Translations under genes and position numbers: made by a program
Assembly (NCBI GenBank): GCA_027575805.1
Contig: JANBPU010000009.1
Location: forward strand, 62,001 to 126,000
Reading direction: 5' to 3'
Origin: Mycoemilia scoparia
Lineage: Eukaryota > Kickxellomycota > Kickxellomycetes > Kickxellales > Kickxellaceae
Length of the DNA stretch: 64,000 bases
Shown here: piece by piece, positions 44,592 to 53,493 of the stretch
Layout: each line of letters starts with the position of its first letter
Numbering within the stretch: the first letter of the stretch is position 1
Notes under the pieces: model-generated
The model's input: only the letters and a program-made list of their open reading frames with translations
Told to the model about the DNA's origin: nothing
Database searches by the model: none

Positions 44592-47500
44592 ATGGACTAT
44601 CATGCCAAGGGGCCTCCTCCCCCTAATACTGCTGCTGGACAGCAAGGCAAAAGTACCGCTTCTACCACCACCACCACTACCACTTTCAGCAGAAACCCCC
44701 ACGCATTTCTCCAAATGCATGCAACTGGAATTCTCAGACAGACTGCTGCTCTAGTGCGGCAGGTCACAACAGGAAACCCAGCACTTCTTTTTTCAAAAAC
44801 CGGAAAAACAGACCCAAATAGAATATACAGCAAAGTTAATGAGGATGACAACGAAGAAGGGGCCATTGAATCCGACGGTGCCAATGAAGAAATGGACAGC
44901 AATGACGAAAACGAAGCCTGTAAATGGGAATATCGTGACACAGAGCCACAGAGTGATGCGGATGATTATGAAGAATGGGAGGCAGTAGTTGTCTCAGCAA
45001 CAATGCAAGGGGGACCAGCTAAAGGCATCAAGGTTCATCAATCCAGCGAATCTTATATTAAGCGGTGGAGGAAACCAGTTAACCGTGATAAAAAGGGCCT
45101 GGATCATGCCAAGTTAAACCCAAGGAAGCAAGATAAAAAGTATTCTCATGCTAGGAAGCACAACTTGAAAAGGTCTACATTTCTAAGATTGCAGCCCAAA
45201 GTGGTGCTCAAGATCATGGACTATCTTCCAATTCAGGAGTGTCTGTCTCTAACAGCTCTCTGCACTACCACCTACGAGAATTTTGGACCTGGCGGTAGGC
45301 ATTCAGTTGCTATGTGGCAAGGAATGCTTATGCGTATGGGGTGGGTCAGGTATATAGAAGCCATTGGGGGTCGACCAAGAAGATTGAGATGGATAATCCC
45401 CCGCACTATGGGCCAGTTACTATACCAGCACCTTGAAATAACCGACGAGTCTATTTTGACAGATATGTTATCTACTCATTCATATGAAATATTTGCCTCG
45501 ATCCACGAGGTGCTTATAGGAGATTATGTTGATCTGGGGCTAACAAATAATCCAATTCCTTCCATATATCTAACTTGTAACACTAAAACTGCTGCAATGC
45601 TAGAAAATGCAGAAAGCAGCCCAAAGCAGCCAAGTAGCACGGGATACGCACACCAGGGAAAGTTCTGTCTTCGCGATCCAGCAGATATGGCTGTTCGGCT
45701 AGATCAGCTGCTATGGTTTTCTAAGGGCAACTTTCTCCCCAATTCTGAAGTTATTAACAGGAGACTTTTTGCTCTGGTAAGAAGATTCGAGACACATTAT
45801 ACCACTCTTTTCGAAAGGACATATGATGCCAAGGACTCCAAATCAACCAAAGAAATTTGCAGGGTTTTGCAAAATCTCAGAGAGGGTCGCTGTTGCATAC
45901 AGTACCTACTGAGTGTCAACCCATTGGTCAGCAGCAATTACCTGGACACAACAGACTACCAAGAAATTATATCCTTAGCAAAATGTGCAAAAGATGTCGA
46001 AAGCTTTGAGGAATTTGTGTCCCTACTTTCAAGACAGCTAGAGTCCAATTCAGTAATATTTGGCACATATCTGCCATCACCTCGTCTTCCAGCTGGAGCA
46101 ATGTGTGCATTGTTGGATATAGTATTTAAACCTAGTGGAATTGTATACCAAGCTTTTAGGAATTTATTTTACCACTTGCAGGTTTCGTTAGAACAGCCTA
46201 TAAAAGCACATTCTAGGGCGGATTCAGTGATTGAGAGCAGCCAGACTATATCGAGAAAAGTTGCCCCAGCAGATCATGATGCAGTATATATAGGAACAAT
46301 ATATAGTACAATCAAGTCCATACTTGCCGAAGCAGAAGCTTGGGCGGTTATGAAACCAATTTCAATACCATTGTCAGTATCAAAGCACCACATTTTTAGC
46401 ATATACGAGGCTGTGATCTGTGACTATACTTCCGCTGAGATTTCCAAACTTCGAGACTTATATGGAAGAGAATTAGATAGATGGGCGCTAAAGCTCCAAC
46501 ACGTCGAAGAGCTGTTTTCCGAACCACAAGCAAGTCACAGCTCAAGAGCGACCAAAGATACAGATACCCACCATGGCGGGTACTATAAAAACCGCATGAT
46601 TAATTTCCAAAAGCACATCAAAGACATGGAAAATTACAAGTATAATGTTCTTGACGTGTTTAAAAACCAGATCGGAATCACATTGGACATAAAAGCGTTA
46701 GAAAGACTGACAGATTCATCCAGAGTAATGACATCCAAAATAATCGGAGAGATAATTGCAAATGTCGATCCTAGTCAAAATTCCGACGACTCGAAGCCGG
46801 CTACTCCAGGCTTTGATAGTCTTGGCGATGTTTTAGTGCGATGCCCGATAAGTGTGGATCTATGTCTAAATATGCTCATTCCTAATCGCGACTCGGTTTC
46901 CAGAATATCGGTTTTTGCAAATGCACCGCCAAGCTTAAAGTTGAGGCATATAGCGAGAGAATCTATTGAAGAGGTATTTTCGGACTTTTTACGGGCGATC
47001 GGACAGAGGCACATACGCCCCTCATTTGAAAGGGTGATCCCGAAGCTACAGGAGCTAGAAAGTTCTGTTGAAACATTTGTCAATAAGTGGTATTCTTCGA
47101 GCAACACTGAATCTCAGAATGAAGCTGATCGGGAGGCAAATATATTGGCTAGAGCAGAGATGGAGAAAGAGCTCCACATAAAATGTGTAAATGCCCAACT
47201 TAGGTTCTTTGAGCTGGTGCATATGGCAGACCTTGTTACCCAGATGATTGAAATATACTATAAAAAGGAAATGGCGCCATTTATTCAGGAGACAGATTTT
47301 CTCAACATCTGTAATCAGGAAAAGCGAGCACTTGAACGGATGCTGGATGACAATGTTGCTTTGGGCATGGACTGCATTATAGAGATTATAATACGGCGAA
47401 TACAACAAGTCCTCAAAAGCGAACAAGCTGAATATGATTATAATCCAAGTGACAGTGCTTCTCTGCAATTGAAGCCAACGCTGGCCTGTGTCCATGCTAT

Positions 47501-47921
47501 CCAACTCCTCACCGAGTCAACGGAGGTTGTGCAAGCAATGACCACAAACAAGCAGATCAGGGATGTGTATTTGGGCGAAGTTGGGCTGAGATTATATACT
47601 ACGCTTGTTGATCATATAAAGCGGTTCAAAATAAATGAGCCCGGAGGATTCCAATTGATAGCCGATCTTAATCTATTTTATGACTGGGCTGAGAAACACC
47701 TTGAAGATACTGAGAACCTGGTATATTTTCTGGCTCTCAAAGATCTTGCCAACTGCTTTATTCTTGCACCGAAGGACCTGAAACCATTCTTGAGAGATCA
47801 GTACACACGCAGAAAATTTGACAGTCTAATGCGGCTTGAAGAAGTCTACGACATTGTCGCTTGTCGTGCTGACTATAGCCGGATCAGAACAACTATCGAA
47901 GGCCATTGTGAATTCATGTAA
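44592..47921 (+). CDS. RCY1: recyclin-1, F-box/exocyst Sec10-like protein
   Basis: F-box protein that works in recycling of plasma-membrane proteins from endosomes and binds Sec4/Myo2-type partners in yeast. One exon, 1109 residues. The N-terminal 190 residues are low-complexity (poly-Thr, acidic EDDNEEG and DSNDENE runs, then basic KPVNRDKKG). The F-box lies at about 196-230 (FLRLQPKVVLKIMDYLPIQE). The rest is the helical rod of the Sec10/recyclin family, clearest near the C-terminus (LYTTLVDHIKRFKINEPGGF, LNLFYDWAEKH), which parallels the Sec10 LKRFxVNxxGGLQLIRDLN region. The last four residues are CEFM, a CaaX-type prenylation box as in yeast Rcy1. An F-box tail-to-Sec10 fusion is normal for this family. 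Divergent from nothing nearby; PAM17 converges on its 3' end. Confidence 0.9.
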   Translation: MDYHAKGPPPPNTAAGQQGKSTASTTTTTTTFSRNPHAFLQMHATGILRQTAALVRQVTTGNPALLFSKTGKTDPNRIYSKVNEDDNEEGAIESDGANEEMDSNDENEACKWEYRDTEPQSDADDYEEWEAVVVSATMQGGPAKGIKVHQSSESYIKRWRKPVNRDKKGLDHAKLNPRKQDKKYSHARKHNLKRSTFLRLQPKVVLKIMDYLPIQECLSLTALCTTTYENFGPGGRHSVAMWQGMLMRMGWVRYIEAIGGRPRRLRWIIPRTMGQLLYQHLEITDESILTDMLSTHSYEIFASIHEVLIGDYVDLGLTNNPIPSIYLTCNTKTAAMLENAESSPKQPSSTGYAHQGKFCLRDPADMAVRLDQLLWFSKGNFLPNSEVINRRLFALVRRFETHYTTLFERTYDAKDSKSTKEICRVLQNLREGRCCIQYLLSVNPLVSSNYLDTTDYQEIISLAKCAKDVESFEEFVSLLSRQLESNSVIFGTYLPSPRLPAGAMCALLDIVFKPSGIVYQAFRNLFYHLQVSLEQPIKAHSRADSVIESSQTISRKVAPADHDAVYIGTIYSTIKSILAEAEAWAVMKPISIPLSVSKHHIFSIYEAVICDYTSAEISKLRDLYGRELDRWALKLQHVEELFSEPQASHSSRATKDTDTHHGGYYKNRMINFQKHIKDMENYKYNVLDVFKNQIGITLDIKALERLTDSSRVMTSKIIGEIIANVDPSQNSDDSKPATPGFDSLGDVLVRCPISVDLCLNMLIPNRDSVSRISVFANAPPSLKLRHIARESIEEVFSDFLRAIGQRHIRPSFERVIPKLQELESSVETFVNKWYSSSNTESQNEADREANILARAEMEKELHIKCVNAQLRFFELVHMADLVTQMIEIYYKKEMAPFIQETDFLNICNQEKRALERMLDDNVALGMDCIIEIIIRRIQQVLKSEQAEYDYNPSDSASLQLKPTLACVHAIQLLTESTEVVQAMTTNKQIRDVYLGEVGLRLYTTLVDHIKRFKINEPGGFQLIADLNLFYDWAEKHLEDTENLVYFLALKDLANCFILAPKDLKPFLRDQYTRRKFDSLMRLEEVYDIVACRADYSRIRTTIEGHCEFM

Positions 47922-48169
47922 TTTATTTTTTCAGTTTATTATTGCTTTTTTGCATGTATATTGTATAAATAATAATTGTCACAACAAACCCAGACCACGC
48001 ATGGGGGGAAAAGCAGCACAAAATGGCCAAATGTCCATCAAATTATCTAAAAAAAACAGGCCAAAAATTTAGACCACAACTGCTATCTTTTTTTTACGTC
48101 TAGTAATAAATTCTTTAAAGACAGCAGGATTGAGGTTTGGTTTTTAGAGAGATGTGTTTGCCGAGGAAA

Positions 48170-48793
48170 TTACTTTTTCAATCCCATATGAAATGTACCC
48201 TTCCTTTCGTGATCGCGCTGCTTTCTAAGCCATTTGCGATAGTCTCTTAGCGACAGGATTTTCTCACCATAGTAGTCGGGAAGAGGATTTCTGGGAGAGT
48301 TGAAGGCTGGATTGGATCTATTGGCTTTAATATGTTCGAAAAACTCTACTTCCTTGGACTCTACAAGTTTTGCTTGTTTCTTGTTCATCATCCCCCAGAT
48401 GTATCTCCCTATCGTTGGACCAGAGACAAAGCCAATCGCACCACAAAACATTGTAGCACCGCTAAATATTAATAGGGGATCAAGACCCATGAATGTCTTG
48501 GAAACATCCAATGTGATAGTTGAGAAATAACCACCACCGATAGTCAGGCTGAGAACCGTTGATGGGATTGTGGCCACTTTCTCGTATATGCGACGGCGCC
48601 TTCTTACGTCAAAAAACTGATTCCAAGTCAAGGTATTGGCGCCAGCATTCTTGTCTTTGCTGCCATCAGTAGTGGTTGTGGTGTAATTGCGAAATGCAAG
48701 CGCATTTTTTGTGGCAAAAGGAATCGTCGTCCTTATGTTGGTGCTGGGTCTAATGAGCGCAGTCAAATTAAGAGCTTTGTGGGCACGATTCAT
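48170..48793 (-). CDS. PAM17: presequence translocase-associated motor subunit Pam17
   Basis: Inner-membrane subunit of the TIM23 import motor that stabilises the Pam16-Pam18 complex. One exon, 207 residues (yeast 197). An Arg/Thr-rich N-terminus without acidic residues forms a typical mitochondrial presequence up to about residue 40. The conserved family opening LTWNQFFDVRRRRRIYEKV follows at about 54-72. Two hydrophobic segments come next (about 74-97 with LSLTIGGGYFS, and 105-130 with LLIFSGATMFCGAIGF), then the GPTIGRYIWG turn. A basic, matrix-facing C-terminal tail has PDYYGEKI, SLRDYRKWLRKQR. Convergent with RCY1, 248 bp apart. Confidence 0.93.
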   Translation of the reverse strand: MNRAHKALNLTALIRPSTNIRTTIPFATKNALAFRNYTTTTTDGSKDKNAGANTLTWNQFFDVRRRRRIYEKVATIPSTVLSLTIGGGYFSTITLDVSKTFMGLDPLLIFSGATMFCGAIGFVSGPTIGRYIWGMMNKKQAKLVESKEVEFFEHIKANRSNPAFNSPRNPLPDYYGEKILSLRDYRKWLRKQRDHERKGTFHMGLKK

Positions 48794-49211
48794 TATTAGG
48801 TAAATAAGTATAAAATTGCATCAATAAAGAAAAGGTAGAGTGTCAGCAAAAGTGTAATCATTACCAGGATTAAAAGCCAAATACTTGTATCTCAAGATTT
48901 GATCAACTTTTTGATGTGGAGACAAAGTTGGCTGCTTGATTAGAGGAAAGGTCTGGAAAAGGCTGGTAGAGGGGTATTTCACCTCCTCCCAACCATGGCT
49001 TGGCTCTGTGCTCCTTGGATATTTTACGGATACCAGAATGAAAGAAGATTTCAAGCTAGTTTATAAAGGCATATTGAAAGACAGCTTGCCACATTCCAAC
49101 TAATTAATATTATACTGATGAAGTTTTTGAAGACTTTTTTCTTTTACGTTCAAACCAATTAAATGATAGCTTTGAGGAAGAAAGTTATTTTATACATTAA
49201 AAAGGTAGAAT

Positions 49212-51644
49212 CTAAGGCCTCCAAATATGGACATAGCGGTCATTTTGGGTAGTAGCAATGATGTTTGAAGATGGGTGATGAACTAACCCAGTCACCTCAG
49301 ACTCTGAAACCTAAGATGCAGCGACAGGAAACAAGAGAGAGAGATGTATAAATGAAATGCGGTGTGGGGTATGGAATAGATGGGGGAATATGGCGATAAA
49401 TACCTTGAACTGAGTGACGAGATCTCCTGATTCAAAGTCAAATGCATACAGAACGGAATTCTCTGCAAGGGCGTATATGTATTTGCCATTTTGAGATGGT
49501 ACTACATTTATAAACGTAACTTCCACGTCGTGGCTTAACCCAATGTCCCTAACAACCTATTTCAAAATCATAATAGTTAAAATACTTTTTCCAGAAGTAA
49601 TATGCAATCCATGTCAGAATGTGAAACTGATTTACCTTTCCATCAAATGTTAGTACATAGAATCTTTGAGATCTGTTGCACACAATGACGCTGTCTTTCG
49701 ATGTTGGGTGCAAAATGATAGAGTTGATGCTATCTTGGGATGCAATCTTGGTTTTGAGATCATTGATGTGGACAGTTTTAAGGCAGTTAGTTGTCTTGTA
49801 ATCCCAAATCTAAATAATCAAAATAAGAGAATTGTTAGTAACCTAACCTTGGTAGTTCCAATGTGGCGAGGTTGTGGTAAAGTGCGGAAATACACACCTT
49901 TATGCTGCCATCACTAGAGCCACTTATAATCTGTGTCATGTCTGGCTTGAATATTGCTGTGTTGACATATGTGGTGTGTCCTCGGTACTCTTTGAGCATC
50001 TTCCCTGATTTTAGGCCATGTATTCTTATGGTCCCATCAAAGCTGGTACTAATAACCTGGGCATTATCAGGAGAAAAGCACAGGGATGTGATTCCTTGGC
50101 TATGTGCAGATGCTATCCTTTTTATGCAACTCCCGTTTCCTACTCTCCATATCTAGAATTACAAGATCAATACCGTGTTATATATAGCCCATCTATGCTC
50201 AATAAAGCGGTCAATTTCTGGTGCTCATACCTTTATCTTTCCCTGTTGATCCGCAGACGCAAGCTTGTTGCTATCGCTAGAAAACGCCAATGCAATTACC
50301 GAACTTTCCATCATCATCAAGTTATCCTATGTTTTTAGTGTATATTATTATCAGATCATTTCTTCAAAATAGTCAAAATTGCTAAATTTGACAAGAAATT
50401 CTTACCTCTGCTTGGTACTTTAGATCTTTACGTAGCTTTCCAGTCATGTAGTTCCACACTTCAACAAAGCCATCAGCGCTTCCAGTTACGAAGTACTGTC
50501 CATCAGGTGAGAATACAGCGGTCTTTGCAGTTTGTTTCTTTGGGAACTATCATCGCGAAAACAAATTGTCAGTCATAAAGGCTCAATACTTTTAAGTACA
50601 TTAGTTTTTGATAAAACCGAGATGTGCTACCGACCTTTATTGACGTGTGTAGCTGAATGGGAATCTGATCCTCCTCTTCCTTAGCAGCCAGAGAAGTCCC
50701 CATAAACAGATCAATTGGTGCTCCAGGTGCAATTATACCTTGCTGTTGCTGCCATTTTACAGCTTGGTTCAAAAGTGTCAGAAGTCGAGATGGACTTGCA
50801 GATACAATATCCTTTTCCAACGCTAAAGCGACAAACAAATGTTAAAGTTAGAAGCACCATAATATTTAGATTTAAAGTGCACGGATTCAGCTTACCTTCG
50901 CTGATTTCCTTTCGTCTCTTTTCTTTGCTCTGATTTTTGGGATATAGCTATATACGAATTAGTTCAACATTTATAATAAAGAATATGATAAATCGGGAAT
51001 GCATTTAAATATAATATTAATCAGCATACACTTTGAGAGTCAATGATGCTTGATGAAACAACTTTTTCCAGTCTGATAAATCTTTTTTGGTTACAATCCT
51101 TTAGTATATTCATTGTTTCGGTCTGCCTTAATAACGCTCTTGCAAGAACAGTTTCTTTTGATTCTGCCAGTTCCAAGACAATCTAAAAAATAAAGAAGAT
51201 AAATTATAAAGTAGGATTCAAGTTGGAATAGCTACTTTATGGAGAAGTCATAACATACCTGTTCATACAAATCTATAAGCTTGGATGGCGCAATTCCTGA
51301 TGATGATACTTTTTCAAGAACATCATCCCATTGCCCTTTCACTATAGAGTTCTTTAACTCTTCAACATTGTCGACCGAATTTAGTGATACTGAGGTTTCA
51401 TTCTAAACATTAGAAAAAGTCAAATTATAGCTAATATATGCTTAAACATTTAATGATTCGGTTCTACAAAGAGCGAACGCCTACCTGGAGGGCCTCCAGT
51501 GTTTGATGAAGGTTATTTTCCTTCAAAAATTGCTGGATCAAGCGGATTACACTAGTAAAATCAATTATATGGTTAGAATTACTCATCTTCATAATAAATG
51601 TTTTAGGCTGTAAAGTCTACTTACTCTGTAGATTCTATATTCAT
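49212..51644 (-). CDS. SMU1: splicing-associated WD40 protein SMU1
   Basis: Spliceosomal B-complex protein acting with RED/IK in pre-mRNA splicing. Twelve exons join in phase: 51644-51625, 51551-51485, 51402-51259, 51182-51030, 50947-50896, 50822-50635, 50546-50406, 50326-50231, 50152-49898, 49809-49636, 49556-49404 and 49310-49212. The product has 513 residues, the length I recall for human SMU1. N-terminal Lis[25 protein letters not shown] and QWDDVLEKV. The [20 protein letters not shown] linker follows. The WD40 propeller starts at [20 protein letters not shown] and passes through [15 protein letters not shown]-like [33 protein letters not shown] and ends HIWRP. The donor after exon 6 is GTCGGT, unusual at position +3; all others are consensus. 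Exon 1 encodes only six full codons plus two bases. Confidence 0.95.
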
Positions 51645-51788
51645 TTTGAAAATTTAAGTCCTTTTGTAACTTGGATGTAATAATGAAATCAGGGTCAGTA
51701 ATAATGTTAATATTTATGTGCTGATTATGGGTGTATGATACTAATATTGCCCTAAGATACCATTTGGAACTCCAAAAAATCGTCGAGA

Positions 51789-51859
51789 GCATCGGTGGTT
51801 TAGTGGTATAATTGCCGCCTGCCACGCGGCAGACCCGGGTTCGATTCCCGGCCGATGCA
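51789..51859 (+). tRNA. tRNA-Gly (anticodon GCC)
   Basis: 71 nt, intronless. The acceptor stem GCATCGG (51789-51795) pairs with CCGATGC (51852-51858), discriminator A. The anticodon stem CTGCC/GGCAG-type region holds a seven-base loop with GCC; T arm GGGTTCGATTCCC. Internal A box TGGTTTAGTGG (51796-51806) and B box GGTTCGATTCC (51838-51848). Lies between the divergent SMU1 and TIM13 genes, 145 bp from the SMU1 start. Confidence 0.97.
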
Positions 51860-51868
51860 TTTTATTTT
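51860..51868 (+). terminator. RNA polymerase III T-run
   Basis: TTTTATTTT directly after the discriminator base of tRNA-Gly. Confidence 0.75.
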
Positions 51869-52208
51869 AGTTCTTTTACAACTTGCCCAGCGCGTCAGAA
51901 AGCTTCTATGCTTTGGCATTCGCTAATAAATCTGATTAAAACTAAAGTACCAACTGAAGTTGGATTCTTTTGCAAACTAATTCATAGATATATCGTTCTA
52001 TAATCATCTAAGAAATACATTGCAAATTCTTTTCGACTGCTGTTACTGGTATCACAGTATATTCAAGACAGAAATAATATAGTGAAATTTCAGAGGATCA
52101 GATGTGAGATAGTTAGAAATAGGTCCTCGGGTTTTGACCCAACCATGAGCCAATCCATATGCAACTCCTGGAGACCTATTTTGCTCAAAGCCTTGTGAAA
52201 TTTGATCG

Positions 52209-52347
52209 TATACCAGAGTCTCTTCTAGAAGTGTTCTGGAATAATTTCTCCAATGCTTCCCAAAAATGTATGGACTATGGGCCAAACTTTCAGGAGCCTA
52301 TGAAGGCACACAGGATTGTTCCCTTTTGATGAAGAACCTGCCATATG
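52209..52347 (-). repeat. dispersed repeat family R2, copy c
   Basis: On the minus strand it reads CATATGGCAGGTTCTTCATC, AAAAGGGAACAATCC, TGGCCCATAGTCCATACATT, and ATTCCAGAACACTTCTAGAA, following copy b at 19001-19165 word by word. The CATATG end coincides with the edge of the inverted-repeat element. Confidence 0.7.
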
Positions 52348-52449
52348 TATCCTGATTTTTGAAGGGTGAATTTTGGTGACCAGTGATTATAGGGTCAATC
52401 GCAGCCAAATGGATGACTATATAGCCCTTCAAAAACTATTACCCATATG
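52342..52449. mobile_element. miniature inverted-repeat element, short subtype
   Basis: About 108 bp: CATATGTATCCTGATTTTTG, AAGGGTG, then GATTATAGGGTCAATCGCAG, CAAATGGATGACTATATAG, and the right end CCCTTCAAAAACTATTACCC, ATATG. Nearly identical inside to the copy at 14170-14276, 38 kb away, which suggests recent spread. Confidence 0.88.
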
Positions 52450-52825
52450 GTGAACCTGGCAAAAATATATCATATTATATTTTCTGCCAAAATATTAATT
52501 CTTTAAATAATCCAATTTATATCTTGAGCTACCTTGTATAGAATATGTGTAAAAATGATAACTATTAGTTATACCCTGCTTTTAAACTAGAACTACCAAC
52601 ATTGTATGATTCTATAGTTTTTTTAAAAGTAAACATGATGTGATGTGACGTAGTGTTAAAAGTCAATTATTGTTTGTATGGTGATACAACAATAAAGCTT
52701 AGATCAAATCAACGCTATGATTATCAGTTTATGCCCACACAAGTCCTGGGTATTTTCTTTTGGCACAATAATAACTCTTGTTCCTTCAACATTATTTTAC
52801 AGCTACAGTTATCATAAATTCACAA

Positions 52826-53316
52826 ATGTCCAGTCTACAGAACCTCAACATCGATCCCAATGCAACCCCAGAGCAGCGCAAGCAAATGATCTTTAATCAG
52901 GTCAAAAGCGAAATGGCCTTGGCTAATGCACAAGAGTTGATTAATGTAAGCCCATTTGTTTTTTCGCAATGCAATTATAATAATGTTTCCAAGCTTAAAG
53001 AGCAAAAAGTGTGTACTTACATTTGTATATTTTGGGTTAATGTATAGAAAATCAACAACAACTGCTTTAATCTTTGCTTCCAGAACATTGGGCCAAGCTT
53101 TAGCAACAATGATCAGGTAGGTTGACTAGAAAAGTGCCATACTTATAACTTATATAAGCTTATTAGATAGATAACTAGATAATAAAACCAACTTGACATT
53201 TTCAATTTAATTAATAGAAATGCGTAACAAGCTGCATGGACAAATATATGGAGGCCTGGGACATCGTATCACGAACTTATGTTGGACGTGTTCAGAAAGA
53301 GCAACAGAAGTTTTGA
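52826..53316 (+). CDS. TIM13: small TIM chaperone Tim13
   Basis: Intermembrane-space chaperone that works with Tim8 to escort hydrophobic precursors to TIM22/TIM23. Three exons join in phase 0: 52826-52945, 53048-53116 and 53218-53316; 95 residues. The twin CX3C motif is present as CFNLC (exon 2) and CVTSC (exon 3), the disulphide pairs of the family. Family-specific wording matches Tim13 rather than Tim8, Tim9 or Tim10: QVKSEMALANAQELI, then KCVTSCMDKYMEAWDIVSR and a Gln-rich end. I start at the ATG before SSLQNLNID because the longer in-frame start adds 16 hydrophobic residues untypical of the family. Confidence 0.94.
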
Positions 53317-53493
53317 ATGATATAGTATAGAACAAAAGCCCCATTAAAGGATAGTTTTAAAAGTATATATTTGCAAAATTTCAAAATAAGCTCTATAGTA
53401 AATATAATTCTTTATCAGATCGAAATACAATACCAGTAAATAGCTATCAAATACGCTGGTTTGAAATATCAAAAAAGGTACTTTTGCTAAGAT

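Larger units (their letters stand above)
51869..52825. other. intergenic region between tRNA-Gly and TIM13
   Basis: About 1 kb. 52209-52347 is a reverse copy of dispersed repeat R2, running into an inverted-repeat element at 52342-52449. The rest (52450-52825) is AT-rich and contains the TIM13 promoter. No other feature. Confidence 0.6.
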
